12,220 nt of DNA. It comes from Thermoleophilaceae bacterium. GTDB taxonomy: Bacteria > Actinomycetota > Thermoleophilia > Solirubrobacterales > Thermoleophilaceae. The notes under the pieces were generated by a model. That model did not search any database, was not told the origin of the DNA, and saw nothing but the letters and a program-made list of their open reading frames with translations. The stretch spans positions 1-12,220 of the forward strand of contig JACCSF010000353.1 in NCBI GenBank assembly GCA_013813135.1. The letters are read 5' to 3'. The position numbers and the translations under genes were made by a program. This document shows positions 1 through 6,718 of the stretch, piece by piece (positions within the stretch are counted from its first letter, which is position 1; each line of letters begins with the position of its first letter).

Positions 1-1045
1 CGTCCGGGCGCCACCACGGGGCGCCCACTCCGGCCAGAGCCGGAAGCACCCGGGCGCCCGCGCTGTCGTCCACCGCTCGCGCCAGCTCCGCCAGGGCCGC
101 CGGTCGCTCCGCGACGCCGAGCTCGCGGCACATCCATTCGAGCATCGCCCCGGCGGCGAACACGCCGCCGTCCACCGCGTACTCGGTCCTGCCGCCGATG
201 CGCCAGGCCACCGTGGGCAGCAGCCCGCCGGCGGGGTGCGGCACCTCCTCGCCGGTGTGTCCCAGCACGAACACGCCGGTTCCGTAGGTCGCCTTCACGC
301 GGCCGGGCACCACGCAGCCGGCGCCGGCCAGCGCGGCCTGCTGGTCAACGACCTGTCCGCAGAGCCGCAGCTCCACCGGCCAAGACTCGTGGCGCAGCAC
401 GCCCAGCTCGCCGACCGTGTCGCGCACCTCGGGCAGCACGTCCAGGGGCACGCCGAACAGCTCGCCAAGGCGCGCGTCGAAGCCGGGGCGGCCGAGGGCG
501 TGCAGCTGGGTGCGCGACGCGGTCGAGGCGTCGGTGGCGAAGCCCGCGCCGAGCCGGTCGCATAGGAAGGAGTCGACCGTGCCCATGCGCAGCGTGCCGG
601 CCTCGCGCGCCCGCTGGACGGGCTCCTCGTGCTCGAGCAGCCAGACCAGCTTGGCGGCGGAGAAGTAGGGGTCGAAGGGCAGGCCGCTCAGCTCGCGGAT
701 CTCGTCCTCATGGTCGGCCAGGCGGTCGAGCACCTCTTGCGAGCGCTTGTCCTGCCAGACGACGATCGGCGAGAGCGGCGCGCCGGTCTGCGCGTCCCAG
801 GCCAGCACCGACTCACCCTGGTGGTCCAGCCCGCAGGCCACGACCTCTTGGGGCGCGTCGCGGAGCAGCTCGGCTACGGCCTCGACCACCGCGGCGAGCA
901 CCTCCTCGCCGTCCTGCTCGACCCAGCCCGGCCGCGGGTGGCTGTTCGTCTTTTCGCGGCGCGCCTCGCGTACAGGCCGCAGCCGCTCGTCGAAGAGGGC
1001 CGCCTTGACCCCGGTCGTGCCCTCGTCGATGCCCAGTAGCAGCAA
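1..1045 (-). CDS. FGGY-family carbohydrate kinase, glycerol-kinase-like (partial, C-terminus off the left edge)
   Basis: ATP-dependent kinase of the FGGY family; it would phosphorylate a polyol or sugar in the cytoplasm. The 348 visible codons cover the N-terminal domain and about half of the C-terminal one. Visible features are the N-terminal phosphate loop GIDEGTTGVKAALFD (residues 5-19), VVWQDKR (95-101), SGLPFDPYFSAAKLVWLLE (about 119-137), GTVDSFL, the base-containing segment VDQQAAL (Asp234), YGTGVFVLGHTG, and GVGAPWW just before the edge. The layout follows glycerol kinase closely. However, the position of the glycerol-binding Arg (NQRET in GlpK, Arg83 in E. coli) is Gly77 here (HQGES), so glycerol may not be the substrate. 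The neighbouring Glu78, Trp97, Tyr127 and Asp234 equivalents are kept. The start is TTG at 1045, giving a family-typical LLLGIDEG beginning. An ATG at 1059 is out of frame. No good ribosome binding site is visible. It is divergent from the GS-like gene. The family is sure, the substrate is not. Confidence 0.88.
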   Translation of the reverse strand, partial: MLLLGIDEGTTGVKAALFDERLRPVREARREKTNSHPRPGWVEQDGEEVLAAVVEAVAELLRDAPQEVVACGLDHQGESVLAWDAQTGAPLSPIVVWQDKRSQEVLDRLADHEDEIRELSGLPFDPYFSAAKLVWLLEHEEPVQRAREAGTLRMGTVDSFLCDRLGAGFATDASTASRTQLHALGRPGFDARLGELFGVPLDVLPEVRDTVGELGVLRHESWPVELRLCGQVVDQQAALAGAGCVVPGRVKATYGTGVFVLGHTGEEVPHPAGGLLPTVAWRIGGRTEYAVDGGVFAAGAMLEWMCRELGVAERPAALAELARAVDDSAGARVLPALAGVGAPWWRPD

Positions 1046-1074
1046 GCCGCGAATCCCATCGGATAGGGTCGCCA

Positions 1075-1095
1075 AAGGTCCGGTCGGCGAACCTT
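1075..1095. promoter_or_regulatory. Imperfect inverted repeat in the divergent promoter region, possible operator
   Basis: The 62-bp gap between the divergent kinase and GS-like genes holds AAGGTCCG, a 5-base spacer, then CGAACCTT. These are 8-base arms with one mismatched pair, centred near 1085 and ending five bases before the GS-like ribosome binding site. The position suits a repressor site that could control both genes. The half-site AAAGGT recurs at 3898-3903, between the divergent second hydrolase and ALDH genes. No regulator gene lies in the window and no convincing -35/-10 pair was found, so this is only a candidate. Confidence 0.3.
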
Positions 1096-1107
1096 ACTTG
1101 GAGGAAG

Positions 1108-2436
1108 ATGAAGCTCGACGAGTTACGCAACGCAGTGGACAAGGGCGGCGTCGACACCGTGCTGTTGACGATCGCGGACATGGAGGGGCGGCTTCAGGGC
1201 AAGCGCCTCACCGCCGGTCATTTCCTCGACGAGGTCGTGGAGCACGACGCCGAAGGCTGCAACTACCTGCTCGCGGTCGACGTGGACATGAACACCGTCG
1301 ACGGCTACGCGATGTCCAGTTGGGAGCGCGGTTACGGCGACTTCGTTATGAAGCCGGACTTCGACACCCTGCGCCCGGTCCCGTGGCACGAGGGCACCGT
1401 GCTGGTGATGGCCGACCTCGCGTGGGAGGACGGCTCGGACGTGGTCGCCTCTCCGCGGCAGATCCTGCGCCGCCAGCTTGCGCGCCTCGCCGAGCGCGGC
1501 TGGAGGGCCACCGCCGGCACCGAGCTCGAGTTCATCGTCTTCCAGGACAGCTACGAGGACGCCTGGCGCAAGGGCTACCGCGACCTCGACCCGGCCAACC
1601 TCTACAACGTCGACTACTCGATGATGGGGACCGCGCGGGTGGAGCCGCTGATCCGCCGCATCCGCAACTCGATGGCCGGCGCCGGCATGCGTGTGGAGAA
1701 CTCGAAGGGCGAGTGCAACTTCGGCCAGCACGAGATCAACTTCCACTACGACGAGGCGCTTGCCACGGCGGACGACCACGTCATCTACAAGACCGGTGCG
1801 AAGGAGATCGCGGCCCAGGAGGGCATGTCGATCACCTACATGGCCAAGCTCGACGAGCGCGAAGGCAACTCCTGCCACATCCACTGCTCAATCCAGGACG
1901 AGGGTGGCGGCAACGTCTTCGCCGACGACCGGCAGACGTTCGACCAGTTCGTGGCCGGCCAGCTCGCCGCCCTGCGCGAGCTGACGCTGCTGTTCGCGCC
2001 GAACATCAACTCCTACAAGCGCTTCGTGCCCGGGTCGTTTGCGCCGACCGCCGTGGCGTGGGGCAAGGACAACCGCACGTGCTCGATGCGCGTGGTCGGC
2101 CACGGGCAGGGGCTGCGCGTCGAGAACCGCCTCCCGGGTGCCGACGTGAACCCGTACCTCGCGCTGGCCGCGATGATCGCGGCGGGCCTGCACGGCATCG
2201 AGAACCAGGTCCCGCTCGAGCCCGCCTTCGAGGGCAACGCCTACGACTCCGACAAGCCGAAGGTGCCGCACACGATGTACGCGGCGCGCGACCTGTTCGC
2301 CAAGTCCGACATTGCCCGTGAGGCATTCGGCCAGGACGTGGTGGACCACTACCTCAACCGGGCCCGCATCGAGCTGGAGGCACACGAGGCCGCCGTCACC
2401 GACTGGGAGAAGTTCCGCGGCTTCGAGCGTCTGTGA
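1108..2436 (+). CDS. Glutamine-synthetase-like gamma-glutamyl-amine ligase (GlnA4/PuuA-type)
   Basis: Cytoplasmic ATP-dependent ligase of the GS superfamily, 442 aa, complete. It probably joins glutamate to an amine (polyamine, ethanolamine or similar), not to ammonia. GS landmarks in order are: the beta-grasp N-domain ending near EGTV (about 99); the metal-site Glu pair in GTELEF (Glu139, Glu141); GECNFGQHEINF (Glu202, Glu209); GNSCHIHCS (His257); NSYKRF; and VENRLPGADVNPYLA (Glu339, Arg341). The segment matching FDGSS of true GS, whose Asp helps bind ammonium, reads YAMSS with Ala68 at the Asp position. No NLYxLP adenylylation motif is seen near the C-terminus. Both points favour an amine-ligase paralogue over the housekeeping GlnA. 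The start ATG follows GGAGGAAG (1100-1107), a strong but unusually close ribosome binding site. It overlaps the next gene by 4 bp and leads a block that parallels M. tuberculosis Rv2860c-Rv2857c. Exact amine unknown. Confidence 0.93.
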   Translation: MKLDELRNAVDKGGVDTVLLTIADMEGRLQGKRLTAGHFLDEVVEHDAEGCNYLLAVDVDMNTVDGYAMSSWERGYGDFVMKPDFDTLRPVPWHEGTVLVMADLAWEDGSDVVASPRQILRRQLARLAERGWRATAGTELEFIVFQDSYEDAWRKGYRDLDPANLYNVDYSMMGTARVEPLIRRIRNSMAGAGMRVENSKGECNFGQHEINFHYDEALATADDHVIYKTGAKEIAAQEGMSITYMAKLDEREGNSCHIHCSIQDEGGGNVFADDRQTFDQFVAGQLAALRELTLLFAPNINSYKRFVPGSFAPTAVAWGKDNRTCSMRVVGHGQGLRVENRLPGADVNPYLALAAMIAAGLHGIENQVPLEPAFEGNAYDSDKPKVPHTMYAARDLFAKSDIAREAFGQDVVDHYLNRARIELEAHEAAVTDWEKFRGFERL

Positions 2437-3161
2437 GCCGTCCGGTGATCGGCATCTGCGCGGCGGTCGAGCGCGCCTCGTGGGGTGCCTGGGAGGTGGT
2501 GTGCAACCTGTCCCCGCGGTCGTACGCGCTGACGGTGCAGGCGGCAGGGGGCATGGCGCTGCTGCTGCCGCCCGACGACGCCGCGGCCGAGCAGCCCGCT
2601 GAGATGCTCGACCACCTGGATGGCCTGATGCTGGCCGGTGGCTCCGATGTCGACCCCGCCAGCTACGGGGCTCGAGCGCACCCCGAGACACGCGGCACCC
2701 GGCCGGAGCGCGACCGCTTCGAGCTGGCTCTGGCCCACGCCGCGCTCGAGCGCGACATGCCCGTGCTGGGGATCTGCAGGGGCATGCAGATGCTGAACGT
2801 GAGCTGCGGCGGCACGCTGGTGCAGCACCTGCCCGAGCTGGTCGGGCACGAGGATCACCGGCACACGCCCGGCGCCTACAGCGACCACGGTGTCCGCCTC
2901 GAGCCGGGCAGCCTCGCGGCACGAGCGGTCGGGTCCGATCGAAGCGCGGTCAAGTCCCACCACCACCAGGGCATCGACGAGGTCGGCGAGGGCCTCACAG
3001 TGGTGGGCTGGGCGGACGCCGACGACGGCGTGGAGGCGATCGAGCTGCCGGGCAAGCCGTACGCGCTGGGCGTGCTCTGGCACCCGGAGGAGGACGAGCG
3101 ATCGAGCGTGATCGGGTCGCTGGTGGAGGCGGCGCGGGCCTACCGGGGTGCGGCCGCATAG
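2433..3161 (+). CDS. Gamma-glutamyl-gamma-aminobutyrate hydrolase-like peptidase C26 (PuuD family), copy 1
   Basis: Class I amidotransferase-fold hydrolase, 242 aa, expected to cleave gamma-glutamyl amide bonds, such as those made by the upstream ligase and oxidised by the downstream dehydrogenases. Visible features are VIGICAAV at the N-terminus, the GLMLAGGSDVDPASYG segment (64-79), the nucleophile elbow LGICRGMQMLNV with Cys115, the KSHHHQGID loop typical of PuuD, and WHPE with His217 and Glu219 completing the triad. The length is normal for the family. The start is GTG at 2433, whose GTGA overlaps the TGA of the GS-like gene. No separate ribosome binding site is visible, so translational coupling is likely. 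It converges on copy 2 and the two coding ends overlap by 22 bp. The physiological substrate is inferred from context only. Confidence 0.92.
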   Translation: MSRPVIGICAAVERASWGAWEVVCNLSPRSYALTVQAAGGMALLLPPDDAAAEQPAEMLDHLDGLMLAGGSDVDPASYGARAHPETRGTRPERDRFELALAHAALERDMPVLGICRGMQMLNVSCGGTLVQHLPELVGHEDHRHTPGAYSDHGVRLEPGSLAARAVGSDRSAVKSHHHQGIDEVGEGLTVVGWADADDGVEAIELPGKPYALGVLWHPEEDERSSVIGSLVEAARAYRGAAA

Positions 3162-3874
3162 TCCCGCGCGGCCTCGGCGAACGCCTCGAACAGCTCCCGC
3201 TTGTCCCCGGCCTCGGGGTGCCATTGCACGCCGAGCACCCAGCCGGGTCCGTCGCGCAGCTCGATCGTCTCGGCCACACCGTCGCGGGCCCGGCCGCTCA
3301 CGATGAGTCCTTCGCCGAGGCGGTCGATCGCCTGGTGGTGGTGGCAGCGCGCTTCGTGCACCGGCTCCCCGAGCGCGCGCTCCGCCAGCGACCCCGCGCC
3401 GAGGTCGATGACGTGTTCCGTGCCCGCGAAGGTTCCGATCACCCGGCGGTGCGAGTTCTGCCCGTCCTCGCCGACCAGGTGCTGCTCGAGCGTGCCGCCC
3501 AGCGCCACGTTGAGCAGCTGCATCCCGCGGCAGATGCCGAGGAACGGCACGCCGCGCTCGATCGCCGCCCGCGTCAACGCGAGCTCGAACTCGTCGCGAT
3601 CGCGGTAGGTGGTCTCCGTGTACTCGCTGCGCGACTGGCCGTAGACCTCCGGATCGAGGTCGGCGCCGCCGATCACCATCAGCCCGTCGACCCGGTCGAG
3701 CAGCGCCTCCGGGGCGCGCGCGTCCACCGGCAGCAGCAGGGCATGGGCGCCGGTCGTTTGGATCGCGTATACGTAAGTGTCCGCCACCAGGTGGGCGGTC
3801 TGATCCCAGAACGCCCACCGCGCTCGTTCCCGGACGGCGCAGATGCCGATCGCGATTTCCCCAGCCGTCGCCAT
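3140..3874 (-). CDS. Gamma-glutamyl-gamma-aminobutyrate hydrolase-like peptidase C26, copy 2
   Basis: A paralogue of the preceding hydrolase on the opposite strand, 244 aa. It has the same order of motifs: IGICAVRERARW at the N-terminus (copy 1 has IGICAAVERASW), GLMVIGGADLDPEVYG (64-79), the nucleophile elbow LGICRGMQLLNVALGG with Cys115, a CHHHQAID loop, and VQWHPE with His219 and Glu221. All catalytic residues are kept, so it should be active. The start ATG is preceded by GGAG (complement of 3883-3886) at 8 bases, a good ribosome binding site. It overlaps copy 1 tail to tail by 22 bp and diverges from the ALDH gene. It interrupts what would otherwise be a continuous GS-hydrolase-ALDH-SDR operon. 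It may cleave a different gamma-glutamyl amide, or act at another stage; this is inference. Confidence 0.92.
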   Translation of the reverse strand: MATAGEIAIGICAVRERARWAFWDQTAHLVADTYVYAIQTTGAHALLLPVDARAPEALLDRVDGLMVIGGADLDPEVYGQSRSEYTETTYRDRDEFELALTRAAIERGVPFLGICRGMQLLNVALGGTLEQHLVGEDGQNSHRRVIGTFAGTEHVIDLGAGSLAERALGEPVHEARCHHHQAIDRLGEGLIVSGRARDGVAETIELRDGPGWVLGVQWHPEAGDKRELFEAFAEAARDYAAAPR

Positions 3875-3927
3875 GACTTATGCTCCGGCCCGATGGTAAA
3901 GGTGTCCCCGGCAGTCCATTTCTGCCC

Positions 3928-5286
3928 ATGGTGAGCGTCGTCGAGCCGGCCACCGAGGAGGTCCTCGCTGAGTTGCCGCAGGCGGGTGTCGAGGAGACCG
4001 ACGCGGCGATCGCCCGGGCCCGGGAGGCGTTCCCCGCGTGGAGGCGGATCGCCGCCGGCGAGCGCGCGGAGCTGCTGCGCAGCGTGGCCGCCCGCGTCCG
4101 TGAGAGCGCCGAGGACCTGGCCCGTCTCGAGGCCCGCAACGTCGGCAAGCCGATCTCCGACGCGCGCGGCGAGGTCGAGATGGTCGCCGACGTCTTCAGC
4201 TACTACGCGGGCGCGCCCGAGCGGCTGCTCGGCGACACGATCCCGGTGGACGGCGGCCTCGACTTCACGTTCCGCGAACCGCTCGGAGTGGTGGGCCTGA
4301 TCACGCCGTGGAACTTCCCGCTGGCGATCGTCTCATGGAAGCTCGGCCCGGCGCTCGCGGCGGGCAACACGGTCGTGCTGAAGCCCGCCGAGCTGACGCC
4401 GCTGACCGCGCTCGAGCTGGAGAAGCTCGTGGTCGAGGCCGGCATCCCCGAGGGCGTGTTCAACGTCGTCGTCGGGCAGGGGCGGGTGGTCGGCGAGCGC
4501 ATGGTCGAGCACCCCGACGTGGCCAAGGTGGCCTTCACGGGATCCACAGAGGTCGGCCGCCGCATCGCGGCCCGGGCGGCGGAGACGATCAAGCGTGTCA
4601 CGCTCGAGCTGGGCGGCAAGTCGGCCAACGTGATCTTCGCCGACGCCGACCTCGAGCGCGCCGCGGCGGCGGCGCCGATGGCGGTGTTCGGCAACGCCGG
4701 CCAGGACTGCTGCGCTCGCTCGCGCATCCTGGTCGAGCGCTCCGCGCTGGACCGGTTCATGTCCGCGCTCGAGGAGGCGGTCGAGGCGATCCGGGTCGGT
4801 GACCCGCTCGACGACTCGACCGAGATGGGCCCGCTGATCTCGGCGGGTCAGCGGGAGTCGGTTGCGACATACGCCGACGACGATGCGCCGATCGCGATCC
4901 GCGGCAGCGCGCCCGAGGGCAAGGGCTACTGGTTCCCGCCGACCGTGCTCTGTCCGGTGTCGAACGACGATCGCGCCGCGCGCGAGGAGATCTTCGGCCC
5001 TGTCGCCTGCGTGATCCCCTTCCGCGACGAGGAGGAGGCGGTGCGGCTGGCCAACGACACGATTTACGGCCTGTCCGGGTCGGTCTGGACGCGCGACGGC
5101 GCCAGGGCGCTGCGGGTGGCGCGGGCGATCGACACCGGCGTGATGTCGATCAACTCGAACAACTCCGTGCGCGTTACCACGCCGTTCGGCGGCTTCAAGC
5201 AGTCGGGCACCGGCCGCGAGCTGGGCCCGCATGCGCTCGAGCACTACACCGAGCTGAAGAACGTCTACTACGCGACGGAGGGCTGA
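3928..5286 (+). CDS. NAD(P)-dependent aldehyde dehydrogenase (AldC/PuuC-like)
   Basis: Cytoplasmic ALDH-superfamily enzyme, 452 aa from this start, that oxidises an aldehyde to the acid. In this setting the substrate is probably an aldehyde derived from a glutamylated or free amine. Family motifs are ITPWNFP (Asn129), VVLKPAELTP (Lys152), FTGSTEVGRRI, the general-base Glu227 in LELGGKSAN, the nucleophile Cys261 in NAGQDCCARSR, EEIFGPV, and PFGGFKQSGTGREL near the C-terminus. ATG 3928 gives the family-like start VSVVEPATEEVLAEL. It makes a short ALDH without the usual leading YxNGxW strand, close to the length of M. tuberculosis AldC. An in-frame ATG at 3880 would add 16 atypical residues and lie almost against the divergent start at 3874, so I prefer 3928. 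No Shine-Dalgarno is visible. The stop overlaps the SDR start as TGATG. Confidence 0.93.
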   Translation: MVSVVEPATEEVLAELPQAGVEETDAAIARAREAFPAWRRIAAGERAELLRSVAARVRESAEDLARLEARNVGKPISDARGEVEMVADVFSYYAGAPERLLGDTIPVDGGLDFTFREPLGVVGLITPWNFPLAIVSWKLGPALAAGNTVVLKPAELTPLTALELEKLVVEAGIPEGVFNVVVGQGRVVGERMVEHPDVAKVAFTGSTEVGRRIAARAAETIKRVTLELGGKSANVIFADADLERAAAAAPMAVFGNAGQDCCARSRILVERSALDRFMSALEEAVEAIRVGDPLDDSTEMGPLISAGQRESVATYADDDAPIAIRGSAPEGKGYWFPPTVLCPVSNDDRAAREEIFGPVACVIPFRDEEEAVRLANDTIYGLSGSVWTRDGARALRVARAIDTGVMSINSNNSVRVTTPFGGFKQSGTGRELGPHALEHYTELKNVYYATEG

Positions 5287-6029
5287 TGGGTCGACTCGAC
5301 GGGAAGGTCTGCGTCATCACCGGGACGGCGAGCGGGATCGGCGCGGAGTCGGCGCGCCTGTTCGGTTCGGAGGGCGCGCAGGTGGTGGGCGTGGACCTCA
5401 GTCCGGACGCCGTCGGCGACCTCACGATCCAGGCCGACGTGACCGACCCCGAGCAGGTCGAGGGCATGTACGCGCAGGCGCGCGAGCGCTTCGGCAAGGT
5501 CGACGTGCTGTTCAACAACGCGGGCATCTCACCCGACGACGACGCCTCCATCCTCGACACGTCCGTCGAGGCCTGGGACCGCGTGCAGAACGTGAACCTC
5601 AAGTCCGTTTTCCTGTGCTGCAAGTTCGGCATCCCGCACCTGCTCGACAACGGCGGGGGGTCGATCATCAACGTCGCGTCGTTCGTCGCGGTGATGGGGG
5701 CCGCCGTCTCGCAGGTGTCCTACACGGCGTCCAAGGGCGGTGTGCTGGCGATGTCGCGCGAGCTGGGCGTGGAGTTCGCCCGCCGCGGCATCCGAGTGAA
5801 CGCGCTCTGCCCCGGCCCGGTGAACACTCCCCTGCTGCAGGAGCTGTTCGCCAAGGACCCGGAGAAGGCGGAGCGCCGGCTGGTCCACCTGCCGCCCGGC
5901 CGCTTCGCCGAGCCGGGCGAGCTGGCGGCGGGGGCGCTCTTTCTCGCCGGCGACGAGTCGAGCTTCGTCAACGCCACGACCTTCATGGTCGACGGCGGGC
6001 TGACCGTCGCCTACCTCACGCCGCAGTAG
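5286..6029 (+). CDS. Short-chain dehydrogenase/reductase (classical SDR, Rv2857c-like)
   Basis: Classical SDR, 247 aa, a probable NAD-dependent alcohol/carbonyl oxidoreductase. Rossmann motif TGTASGIG (12-19); Asp37 ends the second strand, which favours NAD over NADP; FNNAG (76-80). The active site is Asn104, Ser132, Tyr146 and Lys150 (NVASF...SYTASK), with one more residue than usual between Ser and Tyr. The C-terminus carries CPGPVNTPL and NATTFMVDGG, typical of members often labelled 3-oxoacyl-ACP reductase. A fatty-acid role is not supported by the context. GGAGG at 5277-5281 lies 4 bases before the ATG, and the start overlaps the ALDH stop by 1 bp. It may convert an alcohol to the aldehyde used by the ALDH, taking the slot that the oxidase PuuB has in enterobacteria; that is inference. 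It converges on the next gene with a 14-bp overlap. Confidence 0.92.
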   Translation: MGRLDGKVCVITGTASGIGAESARLFGSEGAQVVGVDLSPDAVGDLTIQADVTDPEQVEGMYAQARERFGKVDVLFNNAGISPDDDASILDTSVEAWDRVQNVNLKSVFLCCKFGIPHLLDNGGGSIINVASFVAVMGAAVSQVSYTASKGGVLAMSRELGVEFARRGIRVNALCPGPVNTPLLQELFAKDPEKAERRLVHLPPGRFAEPGELAAGALFLAGDESSFVNATTFMVDGGLTVAYLTPQ

Positions 6030-6714
6030 CGAGGAAGCGCTCCGCGATCTCGCGGCCGACGTCGTTCCAGGCCGCGATCTTGCCTTCCGTCTCGGCTCGG
6101 ATCGCCTCCGGGTCGAGCCCGGTGGCCACGGCGCCGGGATCGTCGTCCCACGAGCGAAGCCATGAGCCGTAGTCGGCCTCGGTCACCTCGGGATGGAACT
6201 GCAGCCCCCATGCCGGGCGGTCCTCGGCGCGAAAGGCCTGGAGGCAGCGGGCGCTGCGCGCGAGCGCCACGGCGCCGGGCGGGAGCAGCCACTCGTAGTG
6301 GTGCCACTGGAGGCTCTCGAAGCGCTCGGGCAGGAAGCCCAGCAGGGGATCGGCCGACCCGTCCGGCGTCAGCGCCACCTGGTGCCAGCCGATCTCCGGT
6401 TCGGCGGCGCGGCGCACCACGGCGCCCGCCGCTTCGGCAAGCAGCTGGGAGCCGAAGCAGACGCCGAGCAGTGGCGTGCGGTGTTCGAGCAGGTCGGCCA
6501 AAAGGCCCTTCTCGGGTCGCAGCCAGGGATAGGCGTCCTCCTGGTCGACCTGTGCCTCGGCGCCGAACACGATCGCGGCATCGAGACCTTCGACCGGGGG
6601 CGGTGGCTCCTCGTGCGGCAGCCATTCGACCAGCTCGTGGCCCGCCTCGCGCGCGGGCTCCGCGAACACGCCCGCAGCCGCGTTACGGTGGTGAACGACC
6701 AGCAGAACGCGCAA
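6016..6714 (-). CDS. Type 1 glutamine amidotransferase-like protein (GMP-synthase GATase-like)
   Basis: Stand-alone class I glutamine amidotransferase-fold protein, 232 aa. Visible features are a first strand MRVLLVVHH, IVFGAEAQVDQEDAYPWL (48-65), the nucleophile elbow LLGVCFGSQLLAEAAGA with Cys86, and GLQFHPEV with His174 and Glu176. The FGSQLLA elbow and FHPEV motif resemble the GMP-synthase/carbamoyl-phosphate-synthase amidotransferase group more than the C26 pair nearby. It could act on gamma-glutamyl compounds or serve an unknown synthetase. No synthase partner lies in the window. The start is TTG at 6714, the only sensible one because it opens directly into the first beta strand. It lies 4 bases after the stop of the upstream membrane protein gene, so they probably form one transcript. 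No ribosome binding site is evident. It overlaps the SDR 3' end by 14 bp. Confidence 0.87.
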   Translation of the reverse strand: MRVLLVVHHRNAAAGVFAEPAREAGHELVEWLPHEEPPPPVEGLDAAIVFGAEAQVDQEDAYPWLRPEKGLLADLLEHRTPLLGVCFGSQLLAEAAGAVVRRAAEPEIGWHQVALTPDGSADPLLGFLPERFESLQWHHYEWLLPPGAVALARSARCLQAFRAEDRPAWGLQFHPEVTEADYGSWLRSWDDDPGAVATGLDPEAIRAETEGKIAAWNDVGREIAERFLATAA

Positions 6715-6718
6715 GCGG

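Noticed and set aside
1046..1059. ATG at 1059 as the start of the FGGY kinase
   Set aside because: It is out of frame with the kinase. Only TTG 1045 opens directly into the conserved GIDEGTT loop.
2349..4148. 599-codon minus-strand open frame and 524-codon plus-strand frame at 747-2321
   Set aside because: Both cross the boundaries of real genes in the wrong frame and show no domain. The correct frames carry complete GS, C26 and ALDH motifs.
5286..6029. Annotation of the SDR as FabG (3-oxoacyl-ACP reductase)
   Set aside because: The generic SDR motifs fit, but Asp37 favours NAD and the context is amine/aldehyde catabolism with no fatty-acid genes.
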